DNA from: Paenalicyclobacillus macrosporangiidus
GTDB taxonomy: Bacteria > Bacillota > Bacilli > Alicyclobacillales > Alicyclobacillaceae
Assembly: GCF_900116805.1 (NCBI RefSeq)
Contig: NZ_FPBV01000004.1
Location: forward strand, 124,001 to 188,000
Length of the DNA stretch: 64,000 nt
Direction: 5' to 3'
Both the position numbers and the translations under genes were made by a program. Numbering within the stretch: position 1 is the first letter of the stretch; every line of letters starts with the position of its first letter. Below the pieces are notes generated by a model, which saw nothing but the letters and a program-made list of their open reading frames with translations, did no database searches and was not told where the DNA came from. Positions 26,812 through 35,696 of the stretch are shown piece after piece.

Positions 26812-26843
26812 AGCGGGCAGGATGGAGCGAACCCTGCCCGTTC
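26812..26843. terminator. Hairpin between convergent genes
   Basis: CGGGCAGG pairs with CCTGCCCG around an 11-nt loop, between the ABC permease stop and the stop of the HD-GYP gene. The T content after it is modest, so efficiency is uncertain. Confidence 0.4.
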
Positions 26844-26849
26844 CTGACG

Positions 26850-28289
26850 TCAATCCCCGTGGGGGCTCATGGCAGCAGCCACTTCCCGGATGTACGCGAT
26901 GTCTCCCGTACGGCAAAGCTGGAGCCACGCTTCCACGCAAGCGGGATCGAACTGCGAACCCGCCCCTTCGGCAATCACCTGCAGAGCGCGCTCGTGCGGC
27001 CACGGTGCGCGGTAGGCGCGCGTCGACGTCAACGCGTCGTATACGTCGGCCACGGCCAAAATCCGGGCCAACAGGGGGATGTCCGTCCCACTCAGGCCAT
27101 CGGGGTACCCGGTCCCGTCCCATCGTTCGTGGTGATGGCGGATGACGGCCAGTTCCTCCGTCATGAAGCCGATGTACCGGCACATGTCGTAGCCGGTGAC
27201 GGGATGCTGCTCAATGATGGCGCGTTCCTCCGGAGTCAACGGGCCAGGCTTGTTCAGGATGGCGTCGGGTACCTCGAGCTTGCCGACGTCGTGCACCACG
27301 CCCCCGCGCAAGAGCGCCCGCATCCCTTCCCTGGAAACCCCCATCATTCGCGCCAATTGCAACGCGAACAACGCGACGCGGACGTTGTGCCCGGCGGTGT
27401 ACGGGTCTTTGCGCTCGGTCGCCAGGATGAGGTTGTACACGCTTTCGGAAATGCCGACGCGCAAGAGGTGCACCGATTGCGCGTGAAGAATCTCCTGGAA
27501 AGTGCCCTTGACCGTGGTGTTCGATTTGTTTTGGACGAGGATCCCGTACAGCAGCGTGACCATCGCCGCAATCAAGACCAGGTGATACAACCACCATGCG
27601 AGCGTCCACATCATGGTGGTCACCATGATGAACTCCGTGATCGCCAACAGAGCGTCACCCACGACGACCGCCGCGTGAACCGGGAAACGGGCCATCTTGA
27701 ACTGGCGGAAATAGCGGGCCATGGCCCACACGTAAAGTCCGATGGTGACCACCGCGACGACACCTTGCGCAAGCACGCTGTTCAATGGGACGAATTCGGC
27801 GAGCGTCGGATCGACGAGCAGCGCCACATGCACTGCCGCAATGACCCCGAGCGCAATGGCGACAAACACCCGCCGGCGCCGGGTGAGGCGCCGGATCAAC
27901 GGGTGATCCGAAGGAAGACTCGACAGATACATCCACACGGCGCACACCGTCAGTCCCAACTGGGATGCCACCACGGGAACCTGATTCGCTCTGGAGATGA
28001 TAAACCCCGGTGTGGACAGACCGTGGACCAGAAAGGACCCGGCCAAGGACTGAAGGGCCACGAACACCATCATCACGTTCACATCGCGTGCGCGAATGCC
28101 TGACCACCCGAGGATAGACGATGCCACCACCGCCGCGATGAAGGCCGCGGATACGACATAAAAATGGAACCCTGGTGCCGGCTGCATCCAGGTCCGGATC
28201 GGTGACGCCTGGAGGATGCCGTACAGCACCAGGGGAAGGGTGACTGACACCAGGAGGAACTTGAGCAGCGACGAAGGGGTTCGGGGCAT
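26850..28289 (-). CDS. HD-GYP domain protein with a multi-helix membrane sensor
   Basis: A 479-residue protein. About seven to eight membrane helices occupy residues 10-250, followed by an HD-GYP domain (about 280-470). Catalytic features include RGGVVHDVGKLEVPDAILNKPGPLTPEE (HD pair), HPVTGYDMCRY, RHHHERWDGTGYPDGLSG (the GYP signature in full) and RILAVADVYDALTSTRAYR. Intact HD-GYP domains hydrolyse c-di-GMP. The membrane part resembles none of the named MASE types clearly. The ATG at 28289 has GGAGG 11 nt upstream. Confidence 0.88.
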   Translation of the reverse strand: MPRTPSSLLKFLLVSVTLPLVLYGILQASPIRTWMQPAPGFHFYVVSAAFIAAVVASSILGWSGIRARDVNVMMVFVALQSLAGSFLVHGLSTPGFIISRANQVPVVASQLGLTVCAVWMYLSSLPSDHPLIRRLTRRRRVFVAIALGVIAAVHVALLVDPTLAEFVPLNSVLAQGVVAVVTIGLYVWAMARYFRQFKMARFPVHAAVVVGDALLAITEFIMVTTMMWTLAWWLYHLVLIAAMVTLLYGILVQNKSNTTVKGTFQEILHAQSVHLLRVGISESVYNLILATERKDPYTAGHNVRVALFALQLARMMGVSREGMRALLRGGVVHDVGKLEVPDAILNKPGPLTPEERAIIEQHPVTGYDMCRYIGFMTEELAVIRHHHERWDGTGYPDGLSGTDIPLLARILAVADVYDALTSTRAYRAPWPHERALQVIAEGAGSQFDPACVEAWLQLCRTGDIAYIREVAAAMSPHGD

Positions 28290-28452
28290 GGGCAGGGCAG
28301 ACCTCCACACAACGCGTACGAAACGACAGGTTTCGCCATTACCCACATTTCGATGGGCGTGGAGGAAATTCCTTCAGTCGCTGCCGCTGCCGTGCCGCCC
28401 ACAGCGGTGGCGGACCGTCATCCGAGCCTCATCGAAGAGGCAACCCATCGCC

Positions 28453-28878
28453 CTAGACCCGCGCATCGTTCCCGTGCGCAATGACCTCCTTCGCGAACTC
28501 CGCGCACGGGCCGCAGATGGCCACACCCGGGCCCGGCGCCAACGGGCCCACCTCGTCCATTCCGCGTCCGCAGAAGGAACACACGCGCCCTCCTGCCGGC
28601 GTGCGTTGCGCCTGTTCCGCGGAAGCTCGTAGCGCCTCCGCCCGCTGCATGCCGGTGTACAGGTGGTTCACCACCTCTTCCTCCACATACTCGAATCTGC
28701 CCTTCAGTTTCTGCGACACCAGATAGTAGGCGACGGACATCCCCTCATAGAATCGCCGTTTCAACGGATCGTCCGCTTGAATGGCGGTGCGTTCGCAGCT
28801 TTGGGACAGGTCATCCAAATCGTGAATCAGGTCTTCGACCTTCGCGCCCCGGAACAACTTTTTCCGAAATTCGGTCAC
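28453..28878 (-). CDS. Small protein with ClpX-type C4 zinc finger
   Basis: A 141-residue protein. The N-terminal 85 residues are helical and charged. The C-terminus has a four-cysteine zinc finger, VCSFCGRGMDEVGPLAPGPGVAICGPCAEFAKEV, closely like the zinc-binding domain of ClpX, but there is no AAA+ module. Such proteins are often called ClpX C4-type zinc finger proteins and their role is unknown; an adaptor or regulatory function is only a guess. The GTG at 28878 lies 8 nt after AAGGGGG. Confidence 0.75.
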   Translation of the reverse strand: MTEFRKKLFRGAKVEDLIHDLDDLSQSCERTAIQADDPLKRRFYEGMSVAYYLVSQKLKGRFEYVEEEVVNHLYTGMQRAEALRASAEQAQRTPAGGRVCSFCGRGMDEVGPLAPGPGVAICGPCAEFAKEVIAHGNDARV

Positions 28879-29086
28879 CGGGCATTCCCCCTTCGACAGA
28901 TTCTGCCTGCATCATACCGCAGAGGGCGGTCTTTGTAAACATGTGTTTACACAGCACCCCCCCACTTCAATGACCACGAATCAGTCCATACCTTTGCGCG
29001 CGTACGCTCGTTCGTGTAGAATGCAGGCGACAGGCTGTGCCATGCGGAACAAAAACCTTGAAAAAAATCGAAGGAGTCGGTGCACG

Positions 29087-29512
29087 TTGGCAGTCACGTT
29101 GACCCCCTATTTGATCATGAACGGAAACGCCGGTGAAGCCATTGCCTTTTACGAACAGGCGCTGGACGCCAAAATCATCTTCAAGCAAACGTTCGGCGAA
29201 ATGCCGGAACACCCGGAATTCCCACTGCCCGCGGAGGCAAGGGACCGCATTTCGCATGCGACCCTGCAAATCGGCGAGGGCGCACTCATGCTGTCCGACA
29301 CGTTTCCCGGTCAGCCTTTTCAGTCCGGGAATCAAGTCACCATCTGTATTTCGACCAACGACAAAGAGCAGTCGCGACGCTTCTTTGAAGCCCTGCAGCA
29401 GGGGGGCTCGGTGAGCATGCCCCTTCAAGAGACGTTTTTCAGTCCCGCCTACGCCGTAGTGACCGACAAGTTCGGAGTCACATGGCAGATCCACACCGAG
29501 GGCCAGCACTGA
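29087..29512 (+). CDS. VOC family protein, PhnB-like
   Basis: A 141-residue glyoxalase-fold protein of the PhnB/YjdN group: TPYLIMNGNAGEAIAFYEQALDAKI at the N-terminus, ISHATLQIGEGALMLSDTFPG, and GVTWQIHTE at the end. Function in the family is mostly undefined. The TTG at 29087 follows AAGGAG; no other start in the frame has a ribosome site. Downstream is a strong bidirectional terminator. Confidence 0.82.
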   Translation: MAVTLTPYLIMNGNAGEAIAFYEQALDAKIIFKQTFGEMPEHPEFPLPAEARDRISHATLQIGEGALMLSDTFPGQPFQSGNQVTICISTNDKEQSRRFFEALQQGGSVSMPLQETFFSPAYAVVTDKFGVTWQIHTEGQH

Positions 29513-29518
29513 CCAAGA

Positions 29519-29584
29519 AAATGGCCCGAGGAGACAGGCATCCGGCGTGACCCGCACGCGAAGCCTTCTCCCTCGGGCCTTTTC
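29519..29584. terminator. Bidirectional intrinsic terminator
   Basis: GGCCCGAGG (29523-29531) pairs with CCTCGGGCC (29571-29579), flanked by AAAA-rich sequence on the left and TTTT on the right. It lies between the VOC gene and the convergent GH-like gene and can stop transcripts from both sides, although the loop of about 39 nt is long. Confidence 0.6.
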
Positions 29585-29592
29585 ACCCCTGC

Positions 29593-30630
29593 TCATTCTG
29601 CGGCGTATTGACCGAATCGATCCGCGACCGCGTGAAATGCTTCCTTGCGTTCCCACGACGAATGCCGAGAAGCCGAATCGTTGCCGGCGGGCCAGGTGCG
29701 TACCAGGCTGTAGCTGGCGGTGTCCAAGTCGTATATCGGGTCGTCACTGGAAGGATAGCTGGGGCTGACAAAGGTGTAGATGAAGGCACCGTCGACGCCT
29801 TCACCCTCGAACAGATCCAGCATCTCGGTCAGGTATCGTGCCTGCACGCTCTCATCACGCACGAGCGGTTTGCTCAGCCGCCAAGGTGTGGCAGCGCGAT
29901 CGACCACCATCCACCCCATCCCCCCGAGGTTTTCTGCGCCGACATACGTGCAGCAGCCAAATTCGGTCACGATGACCGGCTTGCCGAACCTCCGGTAGTT
30001 GCGGATGATGTCGCGGAAACGGTCCGCATTGCTCCCATCGCGGTACGCGTCGATGCCGACGAAGTCGAAGGGGTCCCAGTCGACGTCTTCCCAGAGCCCC
30101 GACGCGTAGGTCACTGGCCCGCCGAAGTGGCGACGCGCTTCCTTCGCGGTACGGGCCAAGAACGCATTCAAGCGTTCCTCCGGCGATCCGTTTGCGAACA
30201 AGTCAGCGGTCCAACGCGACGGATCGAACAACACCCCCAAACGGTCCAGCATGCTGTCTCCCGGGATCACACCGGACATGAAGACGCTGAGTTCGCATCC
30301 GACGACCAGCACCACCTGGTTGCCCGACTTGCGCAGTTCCTCACAGACGGAGGCAGCTTCCGTCGTGTGACGGAATGTCTCTTGCTCATCCGCATTGTGA
30401 AGCACCGGTGAGAGCCAAACGGCCAATCCCTGTCGGGACGCCGCGTCGGCTGCCAACTTCAGCCGCCCGATGTCCTGACCGGTGATTCGAACGGCATTGC
30501 AGTGCAATTCCTCGGCAATCACCCGCATCTCCCGTTCCACCACATCGAGCGGCAGATTCTCGCGGGTCAGCCCGCCGTTGATGACGGGTGTTCCAACGTC
30601 GTAGGTCACACCTCGGATACGCATGTTCAT
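29593..30630 (-). CDS. Glycoside-hydrolase-like TIM-barrel protein
   Basis: A 345-residue protein. Features of a clan GH-A style barrel include RIRGVTYDVGTPVINGG at the start, LHCNAVRITGQD, VVGCELSVFM (acid/base Glu candidate about residue 115), FDFVGIDAYRDG and PVIVTEFGCCTYVGAENLGG (nucleophile Glu candidate). The C-terminal GVDGAFIYTFVSPSYPSSDDPIYDLDTASYSLVR matches family members that have no assigned substrate. The ATG at 30630 follows AAAGGA. No sugar genes flank it, and it sits just downstream of a MarR-GNAT gene in the same direction. Confidence 0.65.
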   Translation of the reverse strand: MNMRIRGVTYDVGTPVINGGLTRENLPLDVVEREMRVIAEELHCNAVRITGQDIGRLKLAADAASRQGLAVWLSPVLHNADEQETFRHTTEAASVCEELRKSGNQVVLVVGCELSVFMSGVIPGDSMLDRLGVLFDPSRWTADLFANGSPEERLNAFLARTAKEARRHFGGPVTYASGLWEDVDWDPFDFVGIDAYRDGSNADRFRDIIRNYRRFGKPVIVTEFGCCTYVGAENLGGMGWMVVDRAATPWRLSKPLVRDESVQARYLTEMLDLFEGEGVDGAFIYTFVSPSYPSSDDPIYDLDTASYSLVRTWPAGNDSASRHSSWERKEAFHAVADRFGQYAAE

Positions 30631-30680
30631 CTGCTCACGTCCTTTCTGCATTCTGGACCTTGCTGTTCCGGAACACCCGT

Positions 30681-31610
30681 TCACAGGGACAGTTCCCAGA
30701 TTTCCCCAATCAGATCATGACCAAAACTATGGTGCGGCTCCTCCTTGACGAGTTGAAATCCAGCCTGCCGATAGATGTGCCTCGCTGCCGCGAGCACGCT
30801 GTTGGTCCACAACACCAACTTCTTGTATCCCTTGCATCTCGCAAAGCGAATGCATTCGTCGACCAAGCGCTTCCCCAATCCCAGTCCGCGAGCCCTCGGG
30901 TCCACCAACAAGAGACGAAGTTTGGCGACTTCCTCACTGCCTCGCACGACAAACACGGAACCGACAATCTGTCCATCCATTTCCGCAATCCAGCAACGTT
31001 CCCTGTCGGCATTGTAATGCTTGAGGAAGTCGGCACAAATCTGGGCGACCAAGGCCTCAAACTCTTCATTCCAGCCGTACTCCTGTGCATACAGCCGACC
31101 GTGCATGTGAATGACCCAGCCCATGTCGCCCGGTTCGTGTTGGCGCAAAACATAAGGTTGCGCGTATTTGAACCCTTCACCCAACAACTGCTCGATGGTA
31201 TTCATGGCTTGAATGAGGCGGACCTGATCGGGCTCCGAGAGGTGGTTCAACATCTCCGAAATCTCTTCTCGTGATCTGGTGTCCAACAGGGAGAACACGT
31301 CTTCTCCCGCCGCCGTCAGACGAAGCAGGCGCTGCCGTCCATCCGATGTGGAAGGGAGCCGTTGAATCAATCCCTGTTGTTCCAGACGGTCCAACACGCG
31401 GCTGAGATACCCGGGATCCAGTCCCAATTCCCTGGACAAGTCCGCGGCAATCACGTTGTCCCGATTTGCGATTTCATAGATGATCCTCGACTCGGTCACG
31501 GAGTACGGTGTGTGCAACAAACCCTCCCTCAAGACACCGAGCTGCCTCGTGATGAACCGGTTAAAGCGCCGAACTGCGGCAACCCGGTCCTCAAGACTCG
31601 TCTCTGACAC
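30681..31610 (-). CDS. MarR-GNAT fusion regulator/acetyltransferase
   Basis: A 309-residue two-domain protein. Residues about 1-145 form a winged-helix MarR domain (SVTESRIIYEIANRDNVIAADLSRELGLDPGYLSRVLDRLEQQGLIQR). Residues about 155-309 form a GNAT N-acetyltransferase with acetyl-CoA loop VDPRARGLGLGKRLVDECI. This fusion is a known bacterial arrangement, but its acceptor substrate is not. The GTG at 31610 lies 7 nt after GGAGGG. It is followed at 51 nt by the GH-like gene. Confidence 0.85.
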   Translation of the reverse strand: MSETSLEDRVAAVRRFNRFITRQLGVLREGLLHTPYSVTESRIIYEIANRDNVIAADLSRELGLDPGYLSRVLDRLEQQGLIQRLPSTSDGRQRLLRLTAAGEDVFSLLDTRSREEISEMLNHLSEPDQVRLIQAMNTIEQLLGEGFKYAQPYVLRQHEPGDMGWVIHMHGRLYAQEYGWNEEFEALVAQICADFLKHYNADRERCWIAEMDGQIVGSVFVVRGSEEVAKLRLLLVDPRARGLGLGKRLVDECIRFARCKGYKKLVLWTNSVLAAARHIYRQAGFQLVKEEPHHSFGHDLIGEIWELSL

Positions 31611-31717
31611 GCTCAACCCTCCGAACGAATTCGTAATATCTGCTCTTGTCAATAATATATATGACTATGGCAACTTTTCGCAACGATCCAACCCGTCCAG
31701 GCGCCCCATTCAAACAC

Positions 31718-33400
31718 CTACATCCGCGGAGCCAATGCGCTGCCTTCCACGATCACGGTGTGCAACCGTTTCGCTCCCGCGCGCACGCTCCAGATGGCCA
31801 ACGGAATCCCCACCGTCACCACCGCAAGCACAAGCCAACCGTACCCGTGCGGCCATTGTCCCGTGTCCACGTCGGGGAGCACGCCAACTTTGAGCACCCA
31901 GGTACTGGCCGGAAACAGGAGCAGGATGCCGCCGTACTCGAACAACATCAGCATGCGCCAAGCCCCCCGCAGGGCAAAGGAAGACCCGAGCGGGACGAGC
32001 CAGGTCAGGGGCACCGCCAGAATCACCAGCAGCCCGCTGCGGAGACTCGCCAGCAGCGACCACTGGAACAGCCGTTCCGGTAATGAATGGGTCACGGCGT
32101 GTGCAACCAGCCCAACCAACAACCCCATCTCCAGTAACAACCACCACCCCACCATGCGCACCACATCGGCCAACGCGAACATCCACAGGAGGATTTCGCG
32201 CCGAACCGGTACGGCAAGCAGCCAGCCTGAACTCTCACGCAGGATTCGGCGCGTGTGGCCGAGAAATCCCCACGTCCACAGGACACTGCCCAGAAGGATC
32301 GCTGTGGCGGGGTCCTGCACCACCTGCCGGACCGGAAGAAACCAAACCGCGACGGCCACGACGACCGGCAACACGATGACCGCCACCGACATCCTCCCAT
32401 GGGCTGTATCGCCAAACCACCTGTCTCGCTGAAAAAACAGCACAGCCAGCGACAGCCAAGCCGGAGCCGGCCGCCCGATGACACGTTCCATCCAGCGAAG
32501 CGCCCTCGGCACTTCGCCTCGCGATTGGGGCAGAGTGTTCGTCCGACGGTTTTCCATTCGATTGTTCGCTAAGGCCTTCGCCCGCTGCAGCCCACGCCTG
32601 GATGAACCACCGCTCTCCGCGTACCCCCGCCCATGGGCCAGGCCAGGCAGCCGCGCACTCACCACCAGGAGGGATAACAAACCTAAGGCCCAGACGATCC
32701 CAGCCGTTATCCACTGGTACAGCCAAGTCCCTGTCGCCCAGCCGCCTGCCCCAAGTTCGCGTCCCTCGAGCATGCCCCATCCCAGCACGCCCCATTGCAG
32801 AACCGGTGCCACCCAACGAAACCACCGGCCCCAACCGCCCTCGAACGCCAAGGGGAGCAGCGCAAATGCGGAACCTGCCGGCAAGACCACGAGTGCCAAC
32901 ACGAACCTGTGCAGGAAGATTGCCGTGGCACCCGCCACTCTCGTCTCGAGATCCGGTTGCACGTGCAAGGCCCCGACCCAAACCGCCGCCGCCAGCGCTG
33001 TGACGCCCAGCAGCCACGTCAGCCCCGACCACACGATGGCCAACCACTTCGCGAGAACCAATTGCCAGCGCGGGAACGGCAACGCCAGCCAGTGATCCAC
33101 ACTCCTGCGGTGGACAATCCCAGGACCCATGGACACCCCAATCGACATCAGCCCCACGTACCACATGCTCCACGCGCCCGACACCAGCGTCTCGGCGCTC
33201 CCCACGGTGTGCGCCAACCCATAGACCGCCAAGAGCAGCACCAACAAGGTGTACACCCATCCCAAGGACCTCTGCCCGTCCTTCTTCGACAGTGGCCGGC
33301 GTGCGAACCGGCGACTGAGTTCCAATCCCAGCAGGGCGCCGAATCCTGTTCGCGGCGGCTCCCCTGTTCGCGGATCCGCGGGCTCCACGCACCCGTTCAT
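31718..33400 (-). CDS. ABC exporter permease, large membrane protein
   Basis: A 560-residue protein with about twelve hydrophobic segments in two sets, interrupted near the middle by a basic hydrophilic linker (about 270-310). It partners the ATP-binding protein encoded immediately upstream, overlapping by 4 nt. It resembles large fused permeases found with YtrA-type GntR operons; substrate unknown. The ATG at 33400 lies 9 nt after GGAGG. Confidence 0.75.
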   Translation of the reverse strand: MNGCVEPADPRTGEPPRTGFGALLGLELSRRFARRPLSKKDGQRSLGWVYTLLVLLLAVYGLAHTVGSAETLVSGAWSMWYVGLMSIGVSMGPGIVHRRSVDHWLALPFPRWQLVLAKWLAIVWSGLTWLLGVTALAAAVWVGALHVQPDLETRVAGATAIFLHRFVLALVVLPAGSAFALLPLAFEGGWGRWFRWVAPVLQWGVLGWGMLEGRELGAGGWATGTWLYQWITAGIVWALGLLSLLVVSARLPGLAHGRGYAESGGSSRRGLQRAKALANNRMENRRTNTLPQSRGEVPRALRWMERVIGRPAPAWLSLAVLFFQRDRWFGDTAHGRMSVAVIVLPVVVAVAVWFLPVRQVVQDPATAILLGSVLWTWGFLGHTRRILRESSGWLLAVPVRREILLWMFALADVVRMVGWWLLLEMGLLVGLVAHAVTHSLPERLFQWSLLASLRSGLLVILAVPLTWLVPLGSSFALRGAWRMLMLFEYGGILLLFPASTWVLKVGVLPDVDTGQWPHGYGWLVLAVVTVGIPLAIWSVRAGAKRLHTVIVEGSALAPRM

Positions 33401-34131
33401 GCCCCGAACACCTCCCTGTAGCGCTGTTCCACAGAGATACCCCTGGCCCTCAACGCTTCCACCGATTCCTCCGTCATCACCCGCCCCCGGTCCAACAGGA
33501 CGATGCGGTCAAACAGCTGTTCCAGTTCTCGCACATCATGCGTGGCAATCAGACATGCGCGCTCACCCGAGGCCAGTTCCCGCACCACCGAGGTGGCGAT
33601 GCGCTCCCGGGATACCAGGTCCACACCCGCAAACGGCTCATCCAACAGCACCACGCGCGCCCTCCGCGCCAGACAGGTCAACATCTGCAGCCGGGCGTCC
33701 TGCCCACGTGAAAGGGTGGATATGCGAGATTCCAGCGGCACCTGCAGGTGGTCGACCAGCTCCGCCGCGCGATCCGGATCCCAATCCGGATATATCCGCG
33801 CCGCAAACCCAAGCCACTCGCGCACGGTGAGCCACCCCGGCAGCCTTGACCGGTCGGGCAGAAGCGCGGTGTCTGACAGCGTTCCGACGCCAGCCGGACG
33901 GCCGAACAATCGCACCCAACCTGCGTCCGGAGGCACAATGCCTGAGAGAATTCGGAACAAAGTCGACTTGCCCGCGCCATTCGGCCCCAACACCCCGGCA
34001 ATCTCCCCGGGTTGGACGGTCAGGCTGACCCCGCTCAAGATCTCTTTCGTCCCGGCGCGAAACCGGACATCACGGCACACCACTGCCGCTTCGCCTGCCG
34101 CTTCAGCATACCGTTCTGCGACCCTCGTCAC
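33397..34131 (-). CDS. ABC transporter ATP-binding protein
   Basis: A 244-residue ATPase with Walker A GPNGAGKST, signature STLSRGQDARLQMLTCLA, Walker B VVLLDEPFAGVDL and H-loop IATHDVRE. The signature motif LSRGQ differs slightly from the usual LSGGQ, as is common in YtrB-like ATPases. The GTG at 34131 overlaps the GntR stop (GTGA) with AAGGAGG in front. Confidence 0.9.
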   Translation of the reverse strand: MTRVAERYAEAAGEAAVVCRDVRFRAGTKEILSGVSLTVQPGEIAGVLGPNGAGKSTLFRILSGIVPPDAGWVRLFGRPAGVGTLSDTALLPDRSRLPGWLTVREWLGFAARIYPDWDPDRAAELVDHLQVPLESRISTLSRGQDARLQMLTCLARRARVVLLDEPFAGVDLVSRERIATSVVRELASGERACLIATHDVRELEQLFDRIVLLDRGRVMTEESVEALRARGISVEQRYREVFGA

Positions 34132-34529
34132 GCGCTATCGCCTCCTTCGTCCTCCCCTTTGGCGAGCCGGATGAGCGCTTCGACAGACATCCCCATCGAC
34201 TCGGCAATCCGCTCCACATACGACACCGCCTCCCGCGCGAGCGCACGCCGGCTGGCGGTCACCACACTCGGATCCCGCGAAACGAACGTGCCCTGCCCCC
34301 GAAACGTCTGAATCAATCCGTCCCGCTCCAACTCCACGTAGGCGCGCATGACCGTATTCGGGGTGACGCGCAAGTGCACGGCCAACTCCCGCACCGGCGG
34401 GAGCCTTGTTCCAGGCGCCAGGCGGCCACACGCCAACTCGGTACGGATCAGGCGGGAAATCTGTTCGTACAGCGGCCGGCTCGGATCAAGCGACCAGGCC
34501 GGCGGCTGCCAAGGGGGATCCAACGTCAC
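34128..34529 (-). CDS. GntR-family regulator, YtrA subfamily
   Basis: A 133-residue protein. The winged-helix domain (PLYEQISRLIRTELACGRLAPGTRLPPVRELAVHLRVTPNTVMRAYVELERDGLIQTFRGQGTFV) is followed only by a short helical tail, the hallmark of the YtrA subfamily, which controls ABC transporter operons. The GTG at 34529 lies 8 nt after AGAGG; GTG 34538 is an alternative. It heads the operon and lies beside a palindromic operator in its own promoter. Confidence 0.85.
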   Translation of the reverse strand: MTLDPPWQPPAWSLDPSRPLYEQISRLIRTELACGRLAPGTRLPPVRELAVHLRVTPNTVMRAYVELERDGLIQTFRGQGTFVSRDPSVVTASRRALAREAVSYVERIAESMGMSVEALIRLAKGEDEGGDSA

Positions 34530-34548
34530 CTGACTCACCTCTGTTGAA

Positions 34549-34578
34549 ATTGTATTAAGTCATTTGATACAAAGTCAA
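34549..34578 (-). promoter_or_regulatory. Promoter and YtrA-type operator of the GntR-ABC operon
   Basis: Reading leftward: TTGACT (34578-34573), an 18-nt spacer and TACAAT (34554-34549). The spacer plus part of the -10 is a perfect inverted repeat, TTGTAT-N11-ATACAA (34550-34572), so a bound GntR dimer would cover the promoter and autorepress. Confidence 0.75.
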
Positions 34579-34798
34579 GCCGCTCCTGTCCTTGTTTCCG
34601 TGGCCACATTCGAGCCGACGAGGGCGGTGTGGCGACGCTCTGGTTCAATCCCCTTCCCGCCCCGAAAGACCGCGGTGGCGTTGGATGAGTTTCCTCTGAC
34701 GAGGACCGACCGCCTGGCGATGATGGGTTCGCAGGATGATGGTATGAATGTGCCCATCTCGCCCCTTGTTGTTGTCCGCAAGTCAAAGGTGCAGAAGA

Positions 34799-34948
34799 AT
34801 GCGGTGTGACAATTTGCAGAAATACATCTCCATCCGCGCTCCTGGTGCCGTGCTGGACATCAAGTCACTGCGAATGGATTCTGCGCGTATCAAGACAAAG
34901 ATCGCCGCTCTCCTTCCGACAAAGGAAGAATGCGGCGTAAGGAGATGA
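34799..34948 (+). CDS. Small hypothetical ORF
   Basis: A 49-residue frame preceded by AAAGGTG with 7 nt spacing. The product (DNLQKYISIRAPGAVLDIKSL...) is not recognised. It sits in a stretch of about 650 bp (34580-35234) with no larger gene, and could be a remnant. Confidence 0.3.
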   Translation: MRCDNLQKYISIRAPGAVLDIKSLRMDSARIKTKIAALLPTKEECGVRR

Positions 34949-34957
34949 TACTTCGAC

Positions 34958-35035
34958 ATGACCGAGTACTGGGCTTGGCGTGAGGAACAGGCGAAGAAGG
35001 CGAAGGAGAAGGCCAACATCAGGAAAATTGATTGA
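34958..35035 (+). CDS. Very small hypothetical ORF
   Basis: A 25-residue frame, MTEYWAWREEQAKKAKEKAN followed by IRKID, 9 nt after the previous small ORF, with AAGGAG 13 nt upstream. The high Lys/Glu content is protein-like but too short to judge. From here to 35234 no gene is seen. Confidence 0.25.
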   Translation: MTEYWAWREEQAKKAKEKANIRKID

Positions 35036-35234
35036 CATAACTCATCCTAAAGGGAGGGACGAATTTACACCACATTATCGACCTGACCCAGTTGCCCGAC
35101 TCGCGCCTTTCCCTCGCGGCAACTGGCCGCCCCTTATTCGCATGTACGATCGCACGGCCAAGGCGGTCTCGGATCCGCAGACCACGCCTTCTCGCGGTGA
35201 CGAGACACGGGCGCCCGTCACGCCCCGGACATCA

Positions 35235-35696
35235 TCACCCGTCCCGCTGGTGTAACAAGTCTGCGAGGATCTGCCCAATCCATACCTCATCATGACTCCT
35301 ATGCGTTTCCGACTCATGGACTCGGTGTCTGAAGTCCGTGTAACGCATCACCAAGTCGTCGATGTCTCGCCGAGTGATGGGTTTGGTCAAGAAATGGTGC
35401 GCACCGTTCTGATAGGCCAACGTTTGATAGAGATCCCGGCCTTCCACGGAACACATGGTGATAAACACCTCAGGATAGTACTCGTGCACATGAGCACAAA
35501 GTTGAAATCCACTGCCAAAGCGCAACTGGATATCAATCGATACCAGTTCAACAGCCTTCTCTTTCAAAAATCCCACGGCCTCCGACACAGTGTGAACCGC
35601 TCCCACCACTTCAAATTGTGGATGTGATGCGTACATCAGAGACAGGGTCTCCAATGTCTCAGGCGAATCGTCCACCAGCAGTGTTCGGATCTTCAT
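35235..35696 (-). CDS. Stand-alone response-regulator receiver (CheY-like)
   Basis: A 153-residue single receiver domain with a short charged tail. It has the acidic pair VDDS (about 8-11), phospho-acceptor Asp in LVSIDIQL (about 55), Thr/Ser switch region and Lys in LTKPI (about 105). There is no output domain. The ATG at 35696 follows TGGAGGAACGAA and overlaps the end of the FapA gene by 38 nt, so it is translationally coupled to it. In this context it may signal to the FapA or EAL protein; no kinase is adjacent. Confidence 0.85.
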   Translation of the reverse strand: MKIRTLLVDDSPETLETLSLMYASHPQFEVVGAVHTVSEAVGFLKEKAVELVSIDIQLRFGSGFQLCAHVHEYYPEVFITMCSVEGRDLYQTLAYQNGAHHFLTKPITRRDIDDLVMRYTDFRHRVHESETHRSHDEVWIGQILADLLHQRDG

